A DNA stretch of 64,000 nucleotides from Bradyrhizobium sp. 138 (GTDB lineage Bacteria > Pseudomonadota > Alphaproteobacteria > Rhizobiales > Xanthobacteraceae), in the NCBI RefSeq assembly GCF_023074075.1, contig NZ_JADPKT010000022.1, positions 372,001 to 436,000 on the forward strand. Reading direction: 5' to 3'. Shown here piece by piece: positions 17,156-24,823 of the stretch. Position numbers and translations under genes: made by a program. The first letter of the stretch is position 1, and each line of letters opens with the position of its first letter. The notes below the pieces were generated by a model. The model was given only the letters and a program-made list of their open reading frames with translations. It made no database searches and was not told the origin of the DNA.

Positions 17156-17422
17156 TGGTTCGCGAGCGGACATAATCGGCCTAGTCAACCCAACTGAAGA
17201 CAACTAGAAATAATTGAATCCGATCAGGATTAGCATCACTATCGCGGCCATAGTCGTCGCCTGATCCACTGCCGCTGATGCCGATATCTGCGATACGCTG
17301 GCCGCGAGGCACAACTCAATCAGCAACGAACCCAACGATCGAATTGATGAATATTACCTTCGAACGTTTGGCGTCACACGGGATTTAGGCGCAATAGATT
17401 TTATCCGGCGGATGCGCCGCAA
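17156..17422. other. Non-coding stretch, no gene seen
   Basis: These 267 bases hold no convincing reading frame on either strand. The segment looks richer in A and T than its surroundings (for example aattgatgaatattacc near 17340), which may reflect foreign origin or the promoter of the following gene. Confidence 0.4.
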
Positions 17423-17857
17423 ATGGGATCAGGTTCTGTGTTTTTCCGTTCCGTCATTGCCGCAGTCGTCATTTTGGCCCTTTCCGCGGCCTCAGGACCC
17501 GCCACGGCCGCCCGCGCGGCCAAGCCAAAATTGGATCCGATCACCGACTTCATGCGCATCCACGGCCGGCCCGATTCCGTCGATCTCGTCGGCAAGCACA
17601 ACCGCGCCTACCATTGGCGCTTGACCACAGACGTCAGCTTCTCGGACGATGCGTTGGTGACCCACGAGAAATTCACCTGCAACGTGACGGTGCTGGCTTC
17701 GGCGAGTGGACGTATCCTGCGCATAGCTGTCGAACCGCTCAATCCCGGCGCGGCGGCGATCGCTTCGGTCGGCGCGTTCGGCCCGCTCTGCGAAAAGAAC
17801 TTCGGCATGCGGCCGCACGCCTCGCGGGGCACGGCATTGCGCGCCAGGGCGCGATGA
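17423..17857 (+). CDS. Small exported protein of unknown function
   Basis: A 144-aa protein with a signal peptide (FFRSVIAAVVILALSAASG, cleavage near GPATAARA, about residue 30). The mature part is mixed alpha/beta with two cysteines (FTCNVTVLASASGRILRI and GPLCEKNFG) that could form a periplasmic disulfide. GTG 17438 is an alternative start. No family is recognised. It is followed 78 bp later by an APH-type gene on the same strand, so they may be co-transcribed. Confidence 0.6.
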   Translation: MGSGSVFFRSVIAAVVILALSAASGPATAARAAKPKLDPITDFMRIHGRPDSVDLVGKHNRAYHWRLTTDVSFSDDALVTHEKFTCNVTVLASASGRILRIAVEPLNPGAAAIASVGAFGPLCEKNFGMRPHASRGTALRARAR

Positions 17858-17935
17858 GGGTTCGCGCTCGTCGCGCCGGAATTCGCGCTGACGTTGCGGC
17901 ACTTTCAGCACACGGCGCAATGGAGAGGTCGTTTG

Positions 17936-18898
17936 ATGACCATAAAGCCTGACGTTCAGGTTACGGGTCCCGTGGCACAGACAATAATCGACGAGGCATT
18001 GCCGGGAGAGTTCGTCCGAAGCGTGTCGAAGCTGCACGGCGGCGCGATAGCGGCAATCTACGAGATCGCCCTGACCTCGAACCGAGCCCCCGTCATTCTC
18101 AAGGTCTATCCGCAGTTACTCCATTGGAAAATGCGCAAGGAGGCGAACATGCTCGCGCTGGTGCAAGATCGCCTTCGCGTGCCGACGCCACGGGTGCTGG
18201 CCGTGGACGACACAAAGCGGCACCTGAAGCTCAACTACTTGCTGGTGACGAAACTTGAAGGGACTCTGCTGGGATCAATGGAGAAGACGCTTGGTGCCGA
18301 GCAGTATCTTACTGCCTACCGCCAGATCGGTGGAGTACTCCGCGACATTCACGGGATTCCAATGCCGGCCTTCGGCTCCATCGGCGCAGATGGCATCATG
18401 ACGCCGCACGTAAGCAACCGCGCGTATCTGACAACACAGTTCGAGCGAAAGCTCGAGGAATACACGCGGCGGGGAGGTGATGGTTCGCACGCGCGCAGCA
18501 TCGCCGCCATAGCCAGCAGCTACGCCCACCTGCTCGACCACTGCATGGCGGCGGTGTTGTGCCACAACGATCTGCATGCCAGCAACGTGCTGGCCGAGGT
18601 CGCAGCGGACGGCACCGTCGAGCTTTCAGGTGTACTTGACCTCGAAAACGCACAGGCTGCAGATCCTCTGATGGACCTCGCCAAGGCCGCGTATTACTTA
18701 GGGCCGAGCGAGCGTCGGGCGCTCATTCAAGGCTACGGTGACACCGGCCGCCCGCAAGTCGGGTTAACGCTGCGCTACTATCATCTCTATTTCGCGCTCG
18801 TGCTATGGTGTTGGATGGCTGAAATCGGGGACACGGCAGCCTTGCCCGGACTAACGCGGGACCTGCAGCGGGCGACACACGTAGACAGTGATTTGTAG
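17936..18898 (+). CDS. Aminoglycoside phosphotransferase (APH) family kinase-like protein
   Basis: A 320-aa APH/choline-kinase-fold protein. It has an N-lobe with IYEIALTSNRAPVILKVYP (ATP-binding lysine in VILKVYP), the catalytic loop VLCHNDLHASNVL and the metal-binding VLDLENAQAADPLMDLA (DFG equivalent). These residues are intact, so it should phosphorylate a small molecule. Members range from antibiotic kinases to sugar, fructosamine or homoserine kinases, and resistance cannot be claimed. ATG 17936 is chosen because the residues before it are not conserved-looking. Confidence 0.85.
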   Translation: MTIKPDVQVTGPVAQTIIDEALPGEFVRSVSKLHGGAIAAIYEIALTSNRAPVILKVYPQLLHWKMRKEANMLALVQDRLRVPTPRVLAVDDTKRHLKLNYLLVTKLEGTLLGSMEKTLGAEQYLTAYRQIGGVLRDIHGIPMPAFGSIGADGIMTPHVSNRAYLTTQFERKLEEYTRRGGDGSHARSIAAIASSYAHLLDHCMAAVLCHNDLHASNVLAEVAADGTVELSGVLDLENAQAADPLMDLAKAAYYLGPSERRALIQGYGDTGRPQVGLTLRYYHLYFALVLWCWMAEIGDTAALPGLTRDLQRATHVDSDL

Positions 18899-18933
18899 GT
18901 CGGCGGACATCCGCCGTCTAATCAGCACACGCT

Positions 18934-19638
18934 CTAGGCCCGCCGCATCAGCTTGAGCGAGGCCGCGAGGCGCAGGCTGCGCTTGCCGGCGAGCGCGATG
19001 CCTTCGAGCTCGCCGCTATCCTCGTTGCAGGTCCCGGAGAATCCGATCCCGACCTCGAAGCCGCCAAAGACGGGGTTTTCGCCTTTCGCCGGCGTGTGCT
19101 CCTGGTTCAGCATCTCGCCCTTCCAGCGGCCATCCGCGGAGGAATAGGAGCCGAGATAATAGAAGAACGCATCGCCGCCGAGGATGCGGCCGTCGATCAG
19201 CAGCATCACGCCGGAGAGGCCGGCATCGACGCCGTCGAGCGCGCGCAGGCTCATCCCGTAGAGCCCGTTGGCGATGCCGCCCCGCCCGATCGTGCCGCGC
19301 GGCGGCAGCGCCCCATCATCGAGCCGGGTGAGATTGGCCCAAAAACTGGCGCCCGGCATGGTGTCGGCGCCGCCCTGGAGACGGATCTGATCACCGATCA
19401 GCCGTCCTCGCGCACCGATTCTGGCGACGTCGGCGCCCATCAGCGGCTTGTAGTTGGGATCGTAATTGTGCCGCTCGGTGATCACCTCGGCGACGATCTC
19501 GCCGTCACGCTCGGCATAGGTGCCGAGATGCGCAAAGCCCGAATTGCCGCCCAGCATCTTGCCGTCATGCAGGCACATGATGCTGCGCCCGAACGCATCG
19601 TTGACGCCGTATTCAACCTTGTAGAGTCCGTCCAGCAA
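18934..19638 (-). CDS. GrlR-like two-domain protein (paralog 1)
   Basis: A 234-aa soluble protein made of two related beta-rich halves. The N-half reads LYKVEYGVNDAFGRSIMCL, then GKMLGGNSGFAHLGTY and ERHN. The C-half reads NGLYGMSLRALDG, then DGRILGGDAFFYYLGSY, NQEHTP and FEVGIGFSGTC. The pattern GLY..., G.(I/M).GG(D/N)..F...G.Y and (R/Q)(H/E)(N/H) is that of GrlR, the small T3SS regulator fold of enteric pathogens. Two more copies occur at 21651-22379 and 27111-27458. The start is TTG (19638). No T3SS genes are in this window, so a secretion role is not implied. Function unknown. Confidence 0.65.
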   Translation of the reverse strand: MLDGLYKVEYGVNDAFGRSIMCLHDGKMLGGNSGFAHLGTYAERDGEIVAEVITERHNYDPNYKPLMGADVARIGARGRLIGDQIRLQGGADTMPGASFWANLTRLDDGALPPRGTIGRGGIANGLYGMSLRALDGVDAGLSGVMLLIDGRILGGDAFFYYLGSYSSADGRWKGEMLNQEHTPAKGENPVFGGFEVGIGFSGTCNEDSGELEGIALAGKRSLRLAASLKLMRRA

Positions 19639-19879
19639 CGCAATGAGCCCGCAAAATCGGAAAAGAACCGCCAGCTACCTAGCATTGCCGCCGCATCTCG
19701 GCCACCCGGCTTTTGCGCGCAGGGGTGTTGCGGGATCTCGGCGGGCACGAGCACCTCATGCCTCTGTTTTGCCCAAGTCCGCCATCCGTTTCGCTTATTC
19801 CGCAGGCAACGATTTCAAGGACTTGGCTACTGTGCATGGGGTTGTTTTCGCGTTTATTGCTTGCCGCAAGGCCAACAGG

Positions 19880-20029
19880 TCAGTGACGCTTGAAATACTG
19901 AACCTCGCGCTCGTGCTTCTCGGCTGCCGCACGGCTCCTGAAAGTCCCGAGGTTGCGACGCTTGCCGGTCTTGGGGGTCACCTTGCGTGAATAGAGGCGG
20001 TATTCGCCCGACGCCAATTTGCGGATCAT
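19880..20029 (-). CDS. 49-aa basic protein, YRLYSRK family
   Basis: The protein reads MIRKLASGEYRLYSRKVTP, then KTGKRRNLGTFRSRAAAEK and HEREVQYFKRH. Its strongly basic, compact pattern (a strand pair from ASGEYRLYSRK to RRNLGTF, then one helix) resembles an AP2/integrase-arm-type minidomain that is common as a stand-alone protein in Bradyrhizobium. ATG 20029 is preferred over in-frame starts back to 20104. The function is unknown; nucleic-acid binding is plausible. Confidence 0.65.
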   Translation of the reverse strand: MIRKLASGEYRLYSRKVTPKTGKRRNLGTFRSRAAAEKHEREVQYFKRH

Positions 20030-20094
20030 GATCGCGCTCCGTTGTGTCTCGACATTAACGGCGTGCGCGCGATTGAGGTTCCGTGACATGCTCT

Positions 20095-20922
20095 TCAGAA
20101 GCACAGCGTGGTGACGAGCTTGCCCTGTTTGTCCTTGATTGCGTAGGGGCAGCGCAGCCGCTCCAGCGCCTTCTTGGCATCCTCGTCGCCAAGCGCGGCG
20201 GCGCGCTCGTAATAGGCTTTCGCGGCGTCCTTGTCCTTCGGCCCGCCGCGGCCTTCTTGCGCGAAGGCTCCCATCCGCTCCAGCGCGCCGGGATGGTTTT
20301 GCGCGGCCGCCTTCTCGAACAGCGCACGCGCAGCGACGTCATCCTTCGTGCCGCCTGCGCCTTCGGAGAGCATCAGGCCGAGCTGGTACTGCGCTTCCGC
20401 GTTGGTCTCGGCGGCCTTGCCGAGCAGCGCGCGCGCCTGCGCGGGATCGGCCGGCGCAGCGCCACCTGCGCCGCCGAGAGCTGCGAGATTGCTGACGCCG
20501 CGGGGATTGCCTGCTTGCGCCGCCTTCTCGAACAGCTTTCGCGCTTGAGCTTCGTCCTTGGCGATCCCGGAGCCGGTGCCGTAGGCGACACCGAGCTCGA
20601 CCATGGCCGCGCTCGATCCCTTGTCGGCGGCCTTGCGCCAGGCGGCGATCGCCTCTGCCGTCTGCCGGTTGGCCGCATAGGCGCGGCCAAGCGCGAACAT
20701 CGCACGGCGCGAGGACGGCGCGGCCTGTTTGCAGAACCTGATCGCGGTCGCCACGTCGGCGGATGCGATCTCGCTGACGCCCCGCACGTCGGCCGGCTTG
20801 TCGGGATCGCTGGGATCGGCCGCCACGCGATCGCACAGAACGAGATCGGCCGATTGCGCATGCGCAGTCAGGGGCGCGGCGAGCGCAAAGAGGATGGCAA
20901 GCAGATAAGTCCGCATGGACAT
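20095..20922 (-). CDS. SEL1-repeat (tetratricopeptide-like) exported protein
   Basis: About 275 aa. A signal peptide (MRTYLLAILFALAAPLTAHA) is followed by at least five SEL1-like repeats of about 36 residues, for example AAMVELGVAYGTGSGIAKDE then ARKLFEKAAQAGNPRG, and AQYQLGLMLSEGAGGTKDD. SEL1 proteins are periplasmic scaffolds that bind other proteins. The C-terminus ends in a short cysteine-containing segment. The start at 20922 gives MSMRTYLL; it begins 26 bp after the ModA-like gene, implying one operon with that gene and the GrlR-like gene. Confidence 0.85.
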   Translation of the reverse strand: MSMRTYLLAILFALAAPLTAHAQSADLVLCDRVAADPSDPDKPADVRGVSEIASADVATAIRFCKQAAPSSRRAMFALGRAYAANRQTAEAIAAWRKAADKGSSAAMVELGVAYGTGSGIAKDEAQARKLFEKAAQAGNPRGVSNLAALGGAGGAAPADPAQARALLGKAAETNAEAQYQLGLMLSEGAGGTKDDVAARALFEKAAAQNHPGALERMGAFAQEGRGGPKDKDAAKAYYERAAALGDEDAKKALERLRCPYAIKDKQGKLVTTLCF

Positions 20923-20948
20923 GACGTTGCGTCCCAGCTCCGGCAAAT

Positions 20949-21632
20949 TCAAGGCTCGAGTCCCGATTGGCGCAGGACGGGCACGACCTCCGGCGATGCC
21001 AGATAGCGCAGCAGGCGGTCGGCGGCGTCGGCATGTTTTGCGTTCGCGATGCTGCCGGCGGAGAACACCACCGGCGTCTGCAATTCATGCGGGATCGGTC
21101 CCACCACCTCGATGCCCTCGACCTGCTTCAGCTCGCTGATCTGCTGCACGGCAAGATCGGCCTCGCCGCTGGCGAGGCGCTGCGCCGTAAAGCCCTGCTC
21201 GACGATGGCGGCCCTGGCGTTGATCTCGGCTGCGATCCCCATCCGTGCGATCAACTGGGCGAAGTAGACGCCGCTCGCGCCAAGCCGCGAATAGGCTACG
21301 GACCGCGCCGTAAGCAGCGTCCTGCGCAGCGCCGGTTCGTTTCCGATGTCGGGGTGCGCCTGCCCTGCCCGCACGGCAATGCCGACATAGGAGCGCGCCA
21401 GATCGGCCGCGCCGCCCGCGAGCACACGGCCCTCCGCGATCACTTCGTCCAGCCCCTCGCGCGTGAGGATTACCAGATCGGCGGCCTCGCCGTCGCGCAA
21501 GCGCTTCAACAGCGCCAGCGTCGGCGCGAAGTCGGCGTCGACATGGATGCCTGTTTCGGCCTCGAAGGCGGAGGACAGGCTGCGCATCGCGCCCATCAGG
21601 CCGAGCGTCGAAAGCATACGAATTTCTTCCAT
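20949..21632 (-). CDS. ModA-like periplasmic-binding-fold protein without signal peptide
   Basis: A 227-aa type II binding-protein fold. Residues STLGLMGAMRSLSSAFEAET match the ModA opening (S..G....L...F....G), and DLVILTREGLDEVIAEGRV, SRLGASGVYFAQLI and LQTPVVFSAGSIAN fit ModA/Wtp-like substrate-binding domains. It starts MEEIRMLS and no signal sequence is present or can be added, because the upstream gene ends 18 bp before. It is therefore predicted to stay in the cytoplasm, unlike transporter receptors, and no permease is adjacent. It lies between a GrlR-like gene and a SEL1 gene in a tight operon. Confidence 0.8.
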   Translation of the reverse strand: MEEIRMLSTLGLMGAMRSLSSAFEAETGIHVDADFAPTLALLKRLRDGEAADLVILTREGLDEVIAEGRVLAGGAADLARSYVGIAVRAGQAHPDIGNEPALRRTLLTARSVAYSRLGASGVYFAQLIARMGIAAEINARAAIVEQGFTAQRLASGEADLAVQQISELKQVEGIEVVGPIPHELQTPVVFSAGSIANAKHADAADRLLRYLASPEVVPVLRQSGLEP

Positions 21633-21650
21633 GAGCGCTTCCCGTCGCGA

Positions 21651-22379
21651 TCAGGCGCGATGCATCAGCTTGAGCGCGGCGGTCAGGCGCAGGCTGCGCT
21701 TGCCGGCAAGCGCAGTCGCCTCCAGCACCGCCTGTTCCGCGTCGTAGCGGCCGGAGAAGCCGATGCCGACTTCGTGGCCGCCGAAAATCGGATCGTCTTT
21801 GGCCGGCGTATGCTCCTGGTTGAGAATCTGGCCCTTCCAGCGGCCGTTGGCGGCAGTGTAGCTGCCGAGATAGTAGAACGATGCATCGCCGCCGAGGATG
21901 CGGCCCTGGTTGAGCAGCATCACGCCGGTGAGACCGCCGTCGAGGCCGTCGAGCATCCGCAGATGGATGGAGTAGAGACCATCGGTGATGCCGGCTTCGC
22001 CGATGCCGCCGGCGATCGGCACCTCGTCCTCCGTAATCGGCGTCATCACCGACTGAAAGGGCACGCCAGGCACCTCCTTGAGCTCGCCCTTGAAGCGATA
22101 GAGATCCCCATCGGCCCAGCCCTTCGCAATCAAGGTCGCATCGTCGGTGCCGGCCATGGCCCGGTAATTCAGATCCGGGTTGTGACGGACGGTCTTGATC
22201 ACGACGTCGACGCCTGCTTCGGTCTTGTCGTAGCTGCCGATATGGGCAAAGGCCGAATTGCCGCCGAGCATCTTGCCATTGCCGGCATGCATCACGCTCC
22301 GGCCGACGGCGTCGCCGAGCTGAAATCTCACCTTGTAGAAGCCTTCAAACACCAGCCGCGTCCCCGGCCCAGCGCGCAT
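21651..22379 (-). CDS. GrlR-like two-domain protein (paralog 2)
   Basis: A 242-aa protein built like paralog 1. The N-half has FEGFYKVRFQLGDAVGRSVM, then GKMLGGNSAFAHIGSY and VRHNPDLNY. The C-half has DGLYSIHLRMLDGLDGG, then GRILGGDASFYYLGSY, NQEHTPAKDDPIFGG and GIGFSGRYD, and ends AGKRSLRLTAALKLM. The C-halves of paralogs 1 and 2 are clearly homologous throughout. ATG 22379 is used; GTG 22352 directly before FEGFYK is a good alternative. It is the first gene of a probable three-gene operon with the ModA-like and SEL1 genes. Function unknown. Confidence 0.65.
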   Translation of the reverse strand: MRAGPGTRLVFEGFYKVRFQLGDAVGRSVMHAGNGKMLGGNSAFAHIGSYDKTEAGVDVVIKTVRHNPDLNYRAMAGTDDATLIAKGWADGDLYRFKGELKEVPGVPFQSVMTPITEDEVPIAGGIGEAGITDGLYSIHLRMLDGLDGGLTGVMLLNQGRILGGDASFYYLGSYTAANGRWKGQILNQEHTPAKDDPIFGGHEVGIGFSGRYDAEQAVLEATALAGKRSLRLTAALKLMHRA

Positions 22380-22471
22380 CCCAAGACACTCTATCCCGCT
22401 TTCGGCAGCAATGAACAAGTTTCGAGGGCAGCCGAGCTCGGCAGCCCCGGGAACGGCTGTCATCCAAATGC

Positions 22472-22506
22472 AAAAATCCGCCGGAGCCTTGCAGCTCCGG
22501 CGGATT
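22472..22506 (-). terminator. Rho-independent terminator of glnII
   Basis: A perfect 13-bp stem (aatccgccggagc 22475-22487 and its complement 22494-22506) with a 6-base loop. Read on the minus strand it ends in a T run, and it lies about 44 bp after the glnII stop. Confidence 0.85.
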
Positions 22507-22549
22507 GTGAGCCAACCCGGGCCAGCCCCCAGCCCGGGCCGGGATGATC

Positions 22550-23584
22550 TTAGGCCGCGGCCTTCTTGTCGGTCGGCACGGACGCGATCGTCTTCAGGAT
22601 CTGCGAAGCGATCTGGTATGGGTCGCCCTGCGAGTTCGGACGGCGGTCTTCCAGATAGCCCTTGTAGCCGTTGTTGACGAAGGAGTGCGGAACGCGGATC
22701 GAGGCGCCGCGGTCGGCAACGCCGTAGCTGAACTTGTTCCACGGCGCGGTCTCGTGCTTGCCGGTCAGACGCTTGTCGTTGTCCGGGCCGTAGACGGCGA
22801 TGTGGTCCATCAGGTTCTTGTCGAAGGCAGCCATCAGCGCCTCGAAATACTCCTTGCCGCCGACCGAGCGCATGTACTCGGTCGAGAAGTTGGCGTGCAT
22901 GCCGGAGCCGTTCCAGTCGGTGTCGCCGAGCGGCTTGCAGTGGAATTCGATGTCGATGCCGTACTTCTCGGTGAGGCGCAGCATCAGGTAGCGAGCCATC
23001 CACATCTGGTCGGCAGCGGTCTTGGAGCCCTTGCCGAAGATCTGGAATTCCCACTGGCCCTTGGCGACTTCCGCGTTGATGCCTTCATGGTTGATGCCGG
23101 CAGCCAGGCAGAGGTCGAGATGCTCTTCGACGATCTTGCGGGCGACGTCGCCGACGTTCGAATAGCCGACGCCGGTGTAGTACGGACCCTGCGGCGCCGG
23201 ATAACCCGAGGCCGGGAAGCCGAGCGGACGGCCGTCCTTGTAAAAGAAGTATTCCTGCTCGAAGCCGAACCAGGCGCCGGCGTCGTCGAGAATGGTGGCG
23301 CGCTTGTTGGAAGCGTGCGGGGTCTTGCCGTCGGGCATCATGACTTCGCACATCACGAGCACGCCGTTGGTGCGCGTGGCGTCCGGGAAGACGGCAACCG
23401 GCTTCAGCACGCAATCGGAGCTGTGGCCTTCGGCCTGCTGGGTGGAGGAGCCATCGAAGCCCCAGAGCGGAAGCTGCTCGAGCGTCGGGAACGACGCGAA
23501 TTCCTTGATCTGAGTTTTGCCGCGCAAATTCGGAGTCGGCGTATATCCGTCGAGCCAGATGTACTCGAGCTTATACTTGGTCAT
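22550..23584 (-). CDS. glnII: Glutamine synthetase, type II (eukaryotic-like)
   Basis: A 344-aa enzyme making glutamine from glutamate, ammonia and ATP. It begins MTKYKLEYIWLDGYTPTPNL with the beta-grasp segment (LPLWGFDGSSTQQAEG). The metal site (WFGFEQEYFF), the substrate loop (NHEGINAEVAKGQWEFQ), GSGMHANFSTEY, and SIRVPHSFVNNGYKGYLEDR with the ammonia and phosphate residues are all present. The length and the absence of a Tyr-adenylylation loop separate it from GlnA (GSI). In Bradyrhizobium and Rhizobium glnII is driven by NtrC and sigma54 under nitrogen limitation, and a matching promoter is present at 23672-23688. The frame is open further upstream but ATG 23584 with a gagagg ribosome site is the start. 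Confidence 0.97.
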   Translation of the reverse strand: MTKYKLEYIWLDGYTPTPNLRGKTQIKEFASFPTLEQLPLWGFDGSSTQQAEGHSSDCVLKPVAVFPDATRTNGVLVMCEVMMPDGKTPHASNKRATILDDAGAWFGFEQEYFFYKDGRPLGFPASGYPAPQGPYYTGVGYSNVGDVARKIVEEHLDLCLAAGINHEGINAEVAKGQWEFQIFGKGSKTAADQMWMARYLMLRLTEKYGIDIEFHCKPLGDTDWNGSGMHANFSTEYMRSVGGKEYFEALMAAFDKNLMDHIAVYGPDNDKRLTGKHETAPWNKFSYGVADRGASIRVPHSFVNNGYKGYLEDRRPNSQGDPYQIASQILKTIASVPTDKKAAA

Positions 23585-23614
23585 TGAGCCTCTCTGTAGA
23601 TGATGCGAAAGGTT

Positions 23615-23632
23615 GGGGGCCCGGGGGCCCCC
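23615..23632 (-). other. GC-only hairpin in the glnII 5' untranslated region
   Basis: gggggcccgggggccccc folds into a 7-bp all-GC stem with a 4-base loop, between the predicted transcription start (near 23661) and the glnII ATG at 23584. It could slow translation, stabilise the mRNA or attenuate; no T run follows. Confidence 0.55.
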
Positions 23633-23671
23633 GAACGTTTTGTACCCGGCCACCATCGGCCGGCCCTTTAC

Positions 23672-23688
23672 AAGCATTTGTCGTGCCA
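23672..23688 (-). promoter_or_regulatory. Sigma54 (-24/-12) promoter of glnII
   Basis: On the minus strand tggcacgacaaatgctt matches the consensus TGGCACG-N4-TTGC with one mismatch, and the GG and GC dinucleotides are 10 bases apart as required. It lies about 90 bp upstream of the glnII ATG. Sigma54 needs an activator, presumably NtrC; a clear NtrC palindrome was not found. Confidence 0.88.
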
Positions 23689-24122
23689 AAAGGCCGCACT
23701 CCTGGAGGTTTTCCACCGCGGCCAGGGTCTCCTTGCCGCGCGCAAACCGCCTCCTGCGATATGCGTCATAGCCGCGCACCTTCGCGTGTAGCTGCAGCGC
23801 AAAAACCCCGGAAAATCGCCCGATTCTGAAGCAGCCGACGTGGCGCCGGAAGTTGCCGATGAAACGCGCATCAACGTCCGGCAATTTTCGCAAAGTCGCT
23901 CGCCCCTGCCCAGCAACCTTTGCAATGGCCCAGGCATTGGTCACCAACAGCGTGCCTTAGGGGATGCAGACCTCGGCCTGCCTACAAATTGGGCGGCAAC
24001 TGATTTCCTTTTCAGCACTTCCCAATCCGGGGGACGCGGCCGATATGGGGATTCCGGTAACCACAATCGAACGAGTCGGGCGCACCATGGAGGCCAAGGC
24101 GCTTCGACCAAGGAGAATCGCA
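23689..24122. other. Intergenic region between glnII and the DUF2735 gene
   Basis: No convincing gene is seen; open frames here do not look coding. It should contain the NtrC enhancer sites for glnII and the promoter of the DUF2735 gene. A possible half site gcgcacc at 23775-23781 is too weak to call. Confidence 0.4.
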
Positions 24123-24326
24123 ATGATGAACAATGGTCTGAGTCATGGATCGGCAACGATCTATCAATTCCCAGTCGGGGGCCGCGCAGCTCTCGCCGGA
24201 CGCCGCTATGGCGAGACCCGCCTTCCTGCCGATCACGCGTCGCTTCCCGCGAACGCCTCCATCTGCAGCGACAGCTGGTACCACCAGGACGCGGTCGACG
24301 AGGCCAAGCCGAAATGGGATCGCTGA
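24123..24326 (+). CDS. DUF2735 domain protein
   Basis: A 67-aa protein. ATIYQFPVGGRAALAGRRYG and the C-terminal CSDSWYHQDAVDEAKPKW match DUF2735, a small rhizobial family usually found beside glnII. An AAGGAG ribosome site lies 8 bases before ATG 24123 (ATG 24126 is the alternative). It is divergent from glnII across about 540 bp. Its function is not established; proximity suggests a link to nitrogen control. Confidence 0.85.
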   Translation: MMNNGLSHGSATIYQFPVGGRAALAGRRYGETRLPADHASLPANASICSDSWYHQDAVDEAKPKWDR

Positions 24327-24380
24327 TGCCCGTGCCTGGTTTGAAACCGCCGCGCTCGCGCAAGTGCCCGGCGGCAGCTC

Positions 24381-24416
24381 AAAAAGGGTCGAAACAACGA
24401 TGTTTCGGCCCTTTTT
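24381..24416. terminator. Strong bidirectional terminator
   Basis: aaaaagggtcgaaac (24381-24395) pairs with gtttcggccctttt and one more t (24402-24416) around a 6-base loop, with one G:U pair. A and T runs on the two sides make it usable by the DUF2735 gene on the plus strand and by the MliC-like gene on the minus strand. Confidence 0.85.
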
Positions 24417-24439
24417 GATTCTCGCTCGGACGGCGCCGT

Positions 24440-24751
24440 TCAGATCACCGCGCAGGCCGTCGCCGGCCGCTTCAGATGCTTGACCGTGGTGGTCCCGGCC
24501 TTGCCAATGGTCAACGTGATACCAGCCCCCGAATAGCGCATGCCGGAGACCGTCAGCCGCTTGGCGAGCGCAACCGGCTCGCCGTCGATCTGAACAAAAG
24601 CGCGCTTGTCGTAATCATAGAACCCAACGATGAACTGCGTCCCGTCGGTGCAACGATAGGTCTGGAACGTCTGCGCTCCAGCCTGCCGCGCGCCGGAAAT
24701 CCCAGCTGCCAGCATGGTGATCCCCAAAAGAATGGCCTTGTGCCGGACCAT
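24440..24751 (-). CDS. MliC-like exported protein (possible C-type lysozyme inhibitor)
   Basis: A 103-aa protein with a signal peptide (AILLGITMLAAGISGARQAG, cleavage near AGAQ). The mature domain has TYRCTDGTQFIVGFYD, QIDGEPVALAKRL and a late SGMRYSGAGITLTI followed by a C-terminal cysteine. This follows the MliC/PliC beta-barrel plan with a Cys-Cys pair (YRC and TAC). Such proteins protect the wall from host lysozyme. No lipobox cysteine is seen, so it is more likely periplasmic. The SGxxYxx motif is only partly canonical. Confidence 0.6.
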   Translation of the reverse strand: MVRHKAILLGITMLAAGISGARQAGAQTFQTYRCTDGTQFIVGFYDYDKRAFVQIDGEPVALAKRLTVSGMRYSGAGITLTIGKAGTTTVKHLKRPATACAVI

Positions 24752-24823
24752 GATCGCCCCGTGTAATGGACCTCAAGGACGCCGCCTCGTGCGTCCAATG
24801 GAACCATAGCCGAAGCCGATCCC

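Noticed and set aside
17936..18898. Aminoglycoside resistance gene
   Set aside because: The fold is shared by many non-resistance kinases; no resistance subtype motif or mobile context was seen.
23770..23800. NtrC-binding palindrome upstream of glnII
   Set aside because: Only a gcgcacc half site is seen and the second half does not match; too weak to call.
22550..23947. Long N-terminal extension of glnII (465-aa frame)
   Set aside because: The extension would cross the sigma54 promoter and hairpin; ATG 23584 with its ribosome site gives the known GlnII N-terminus.
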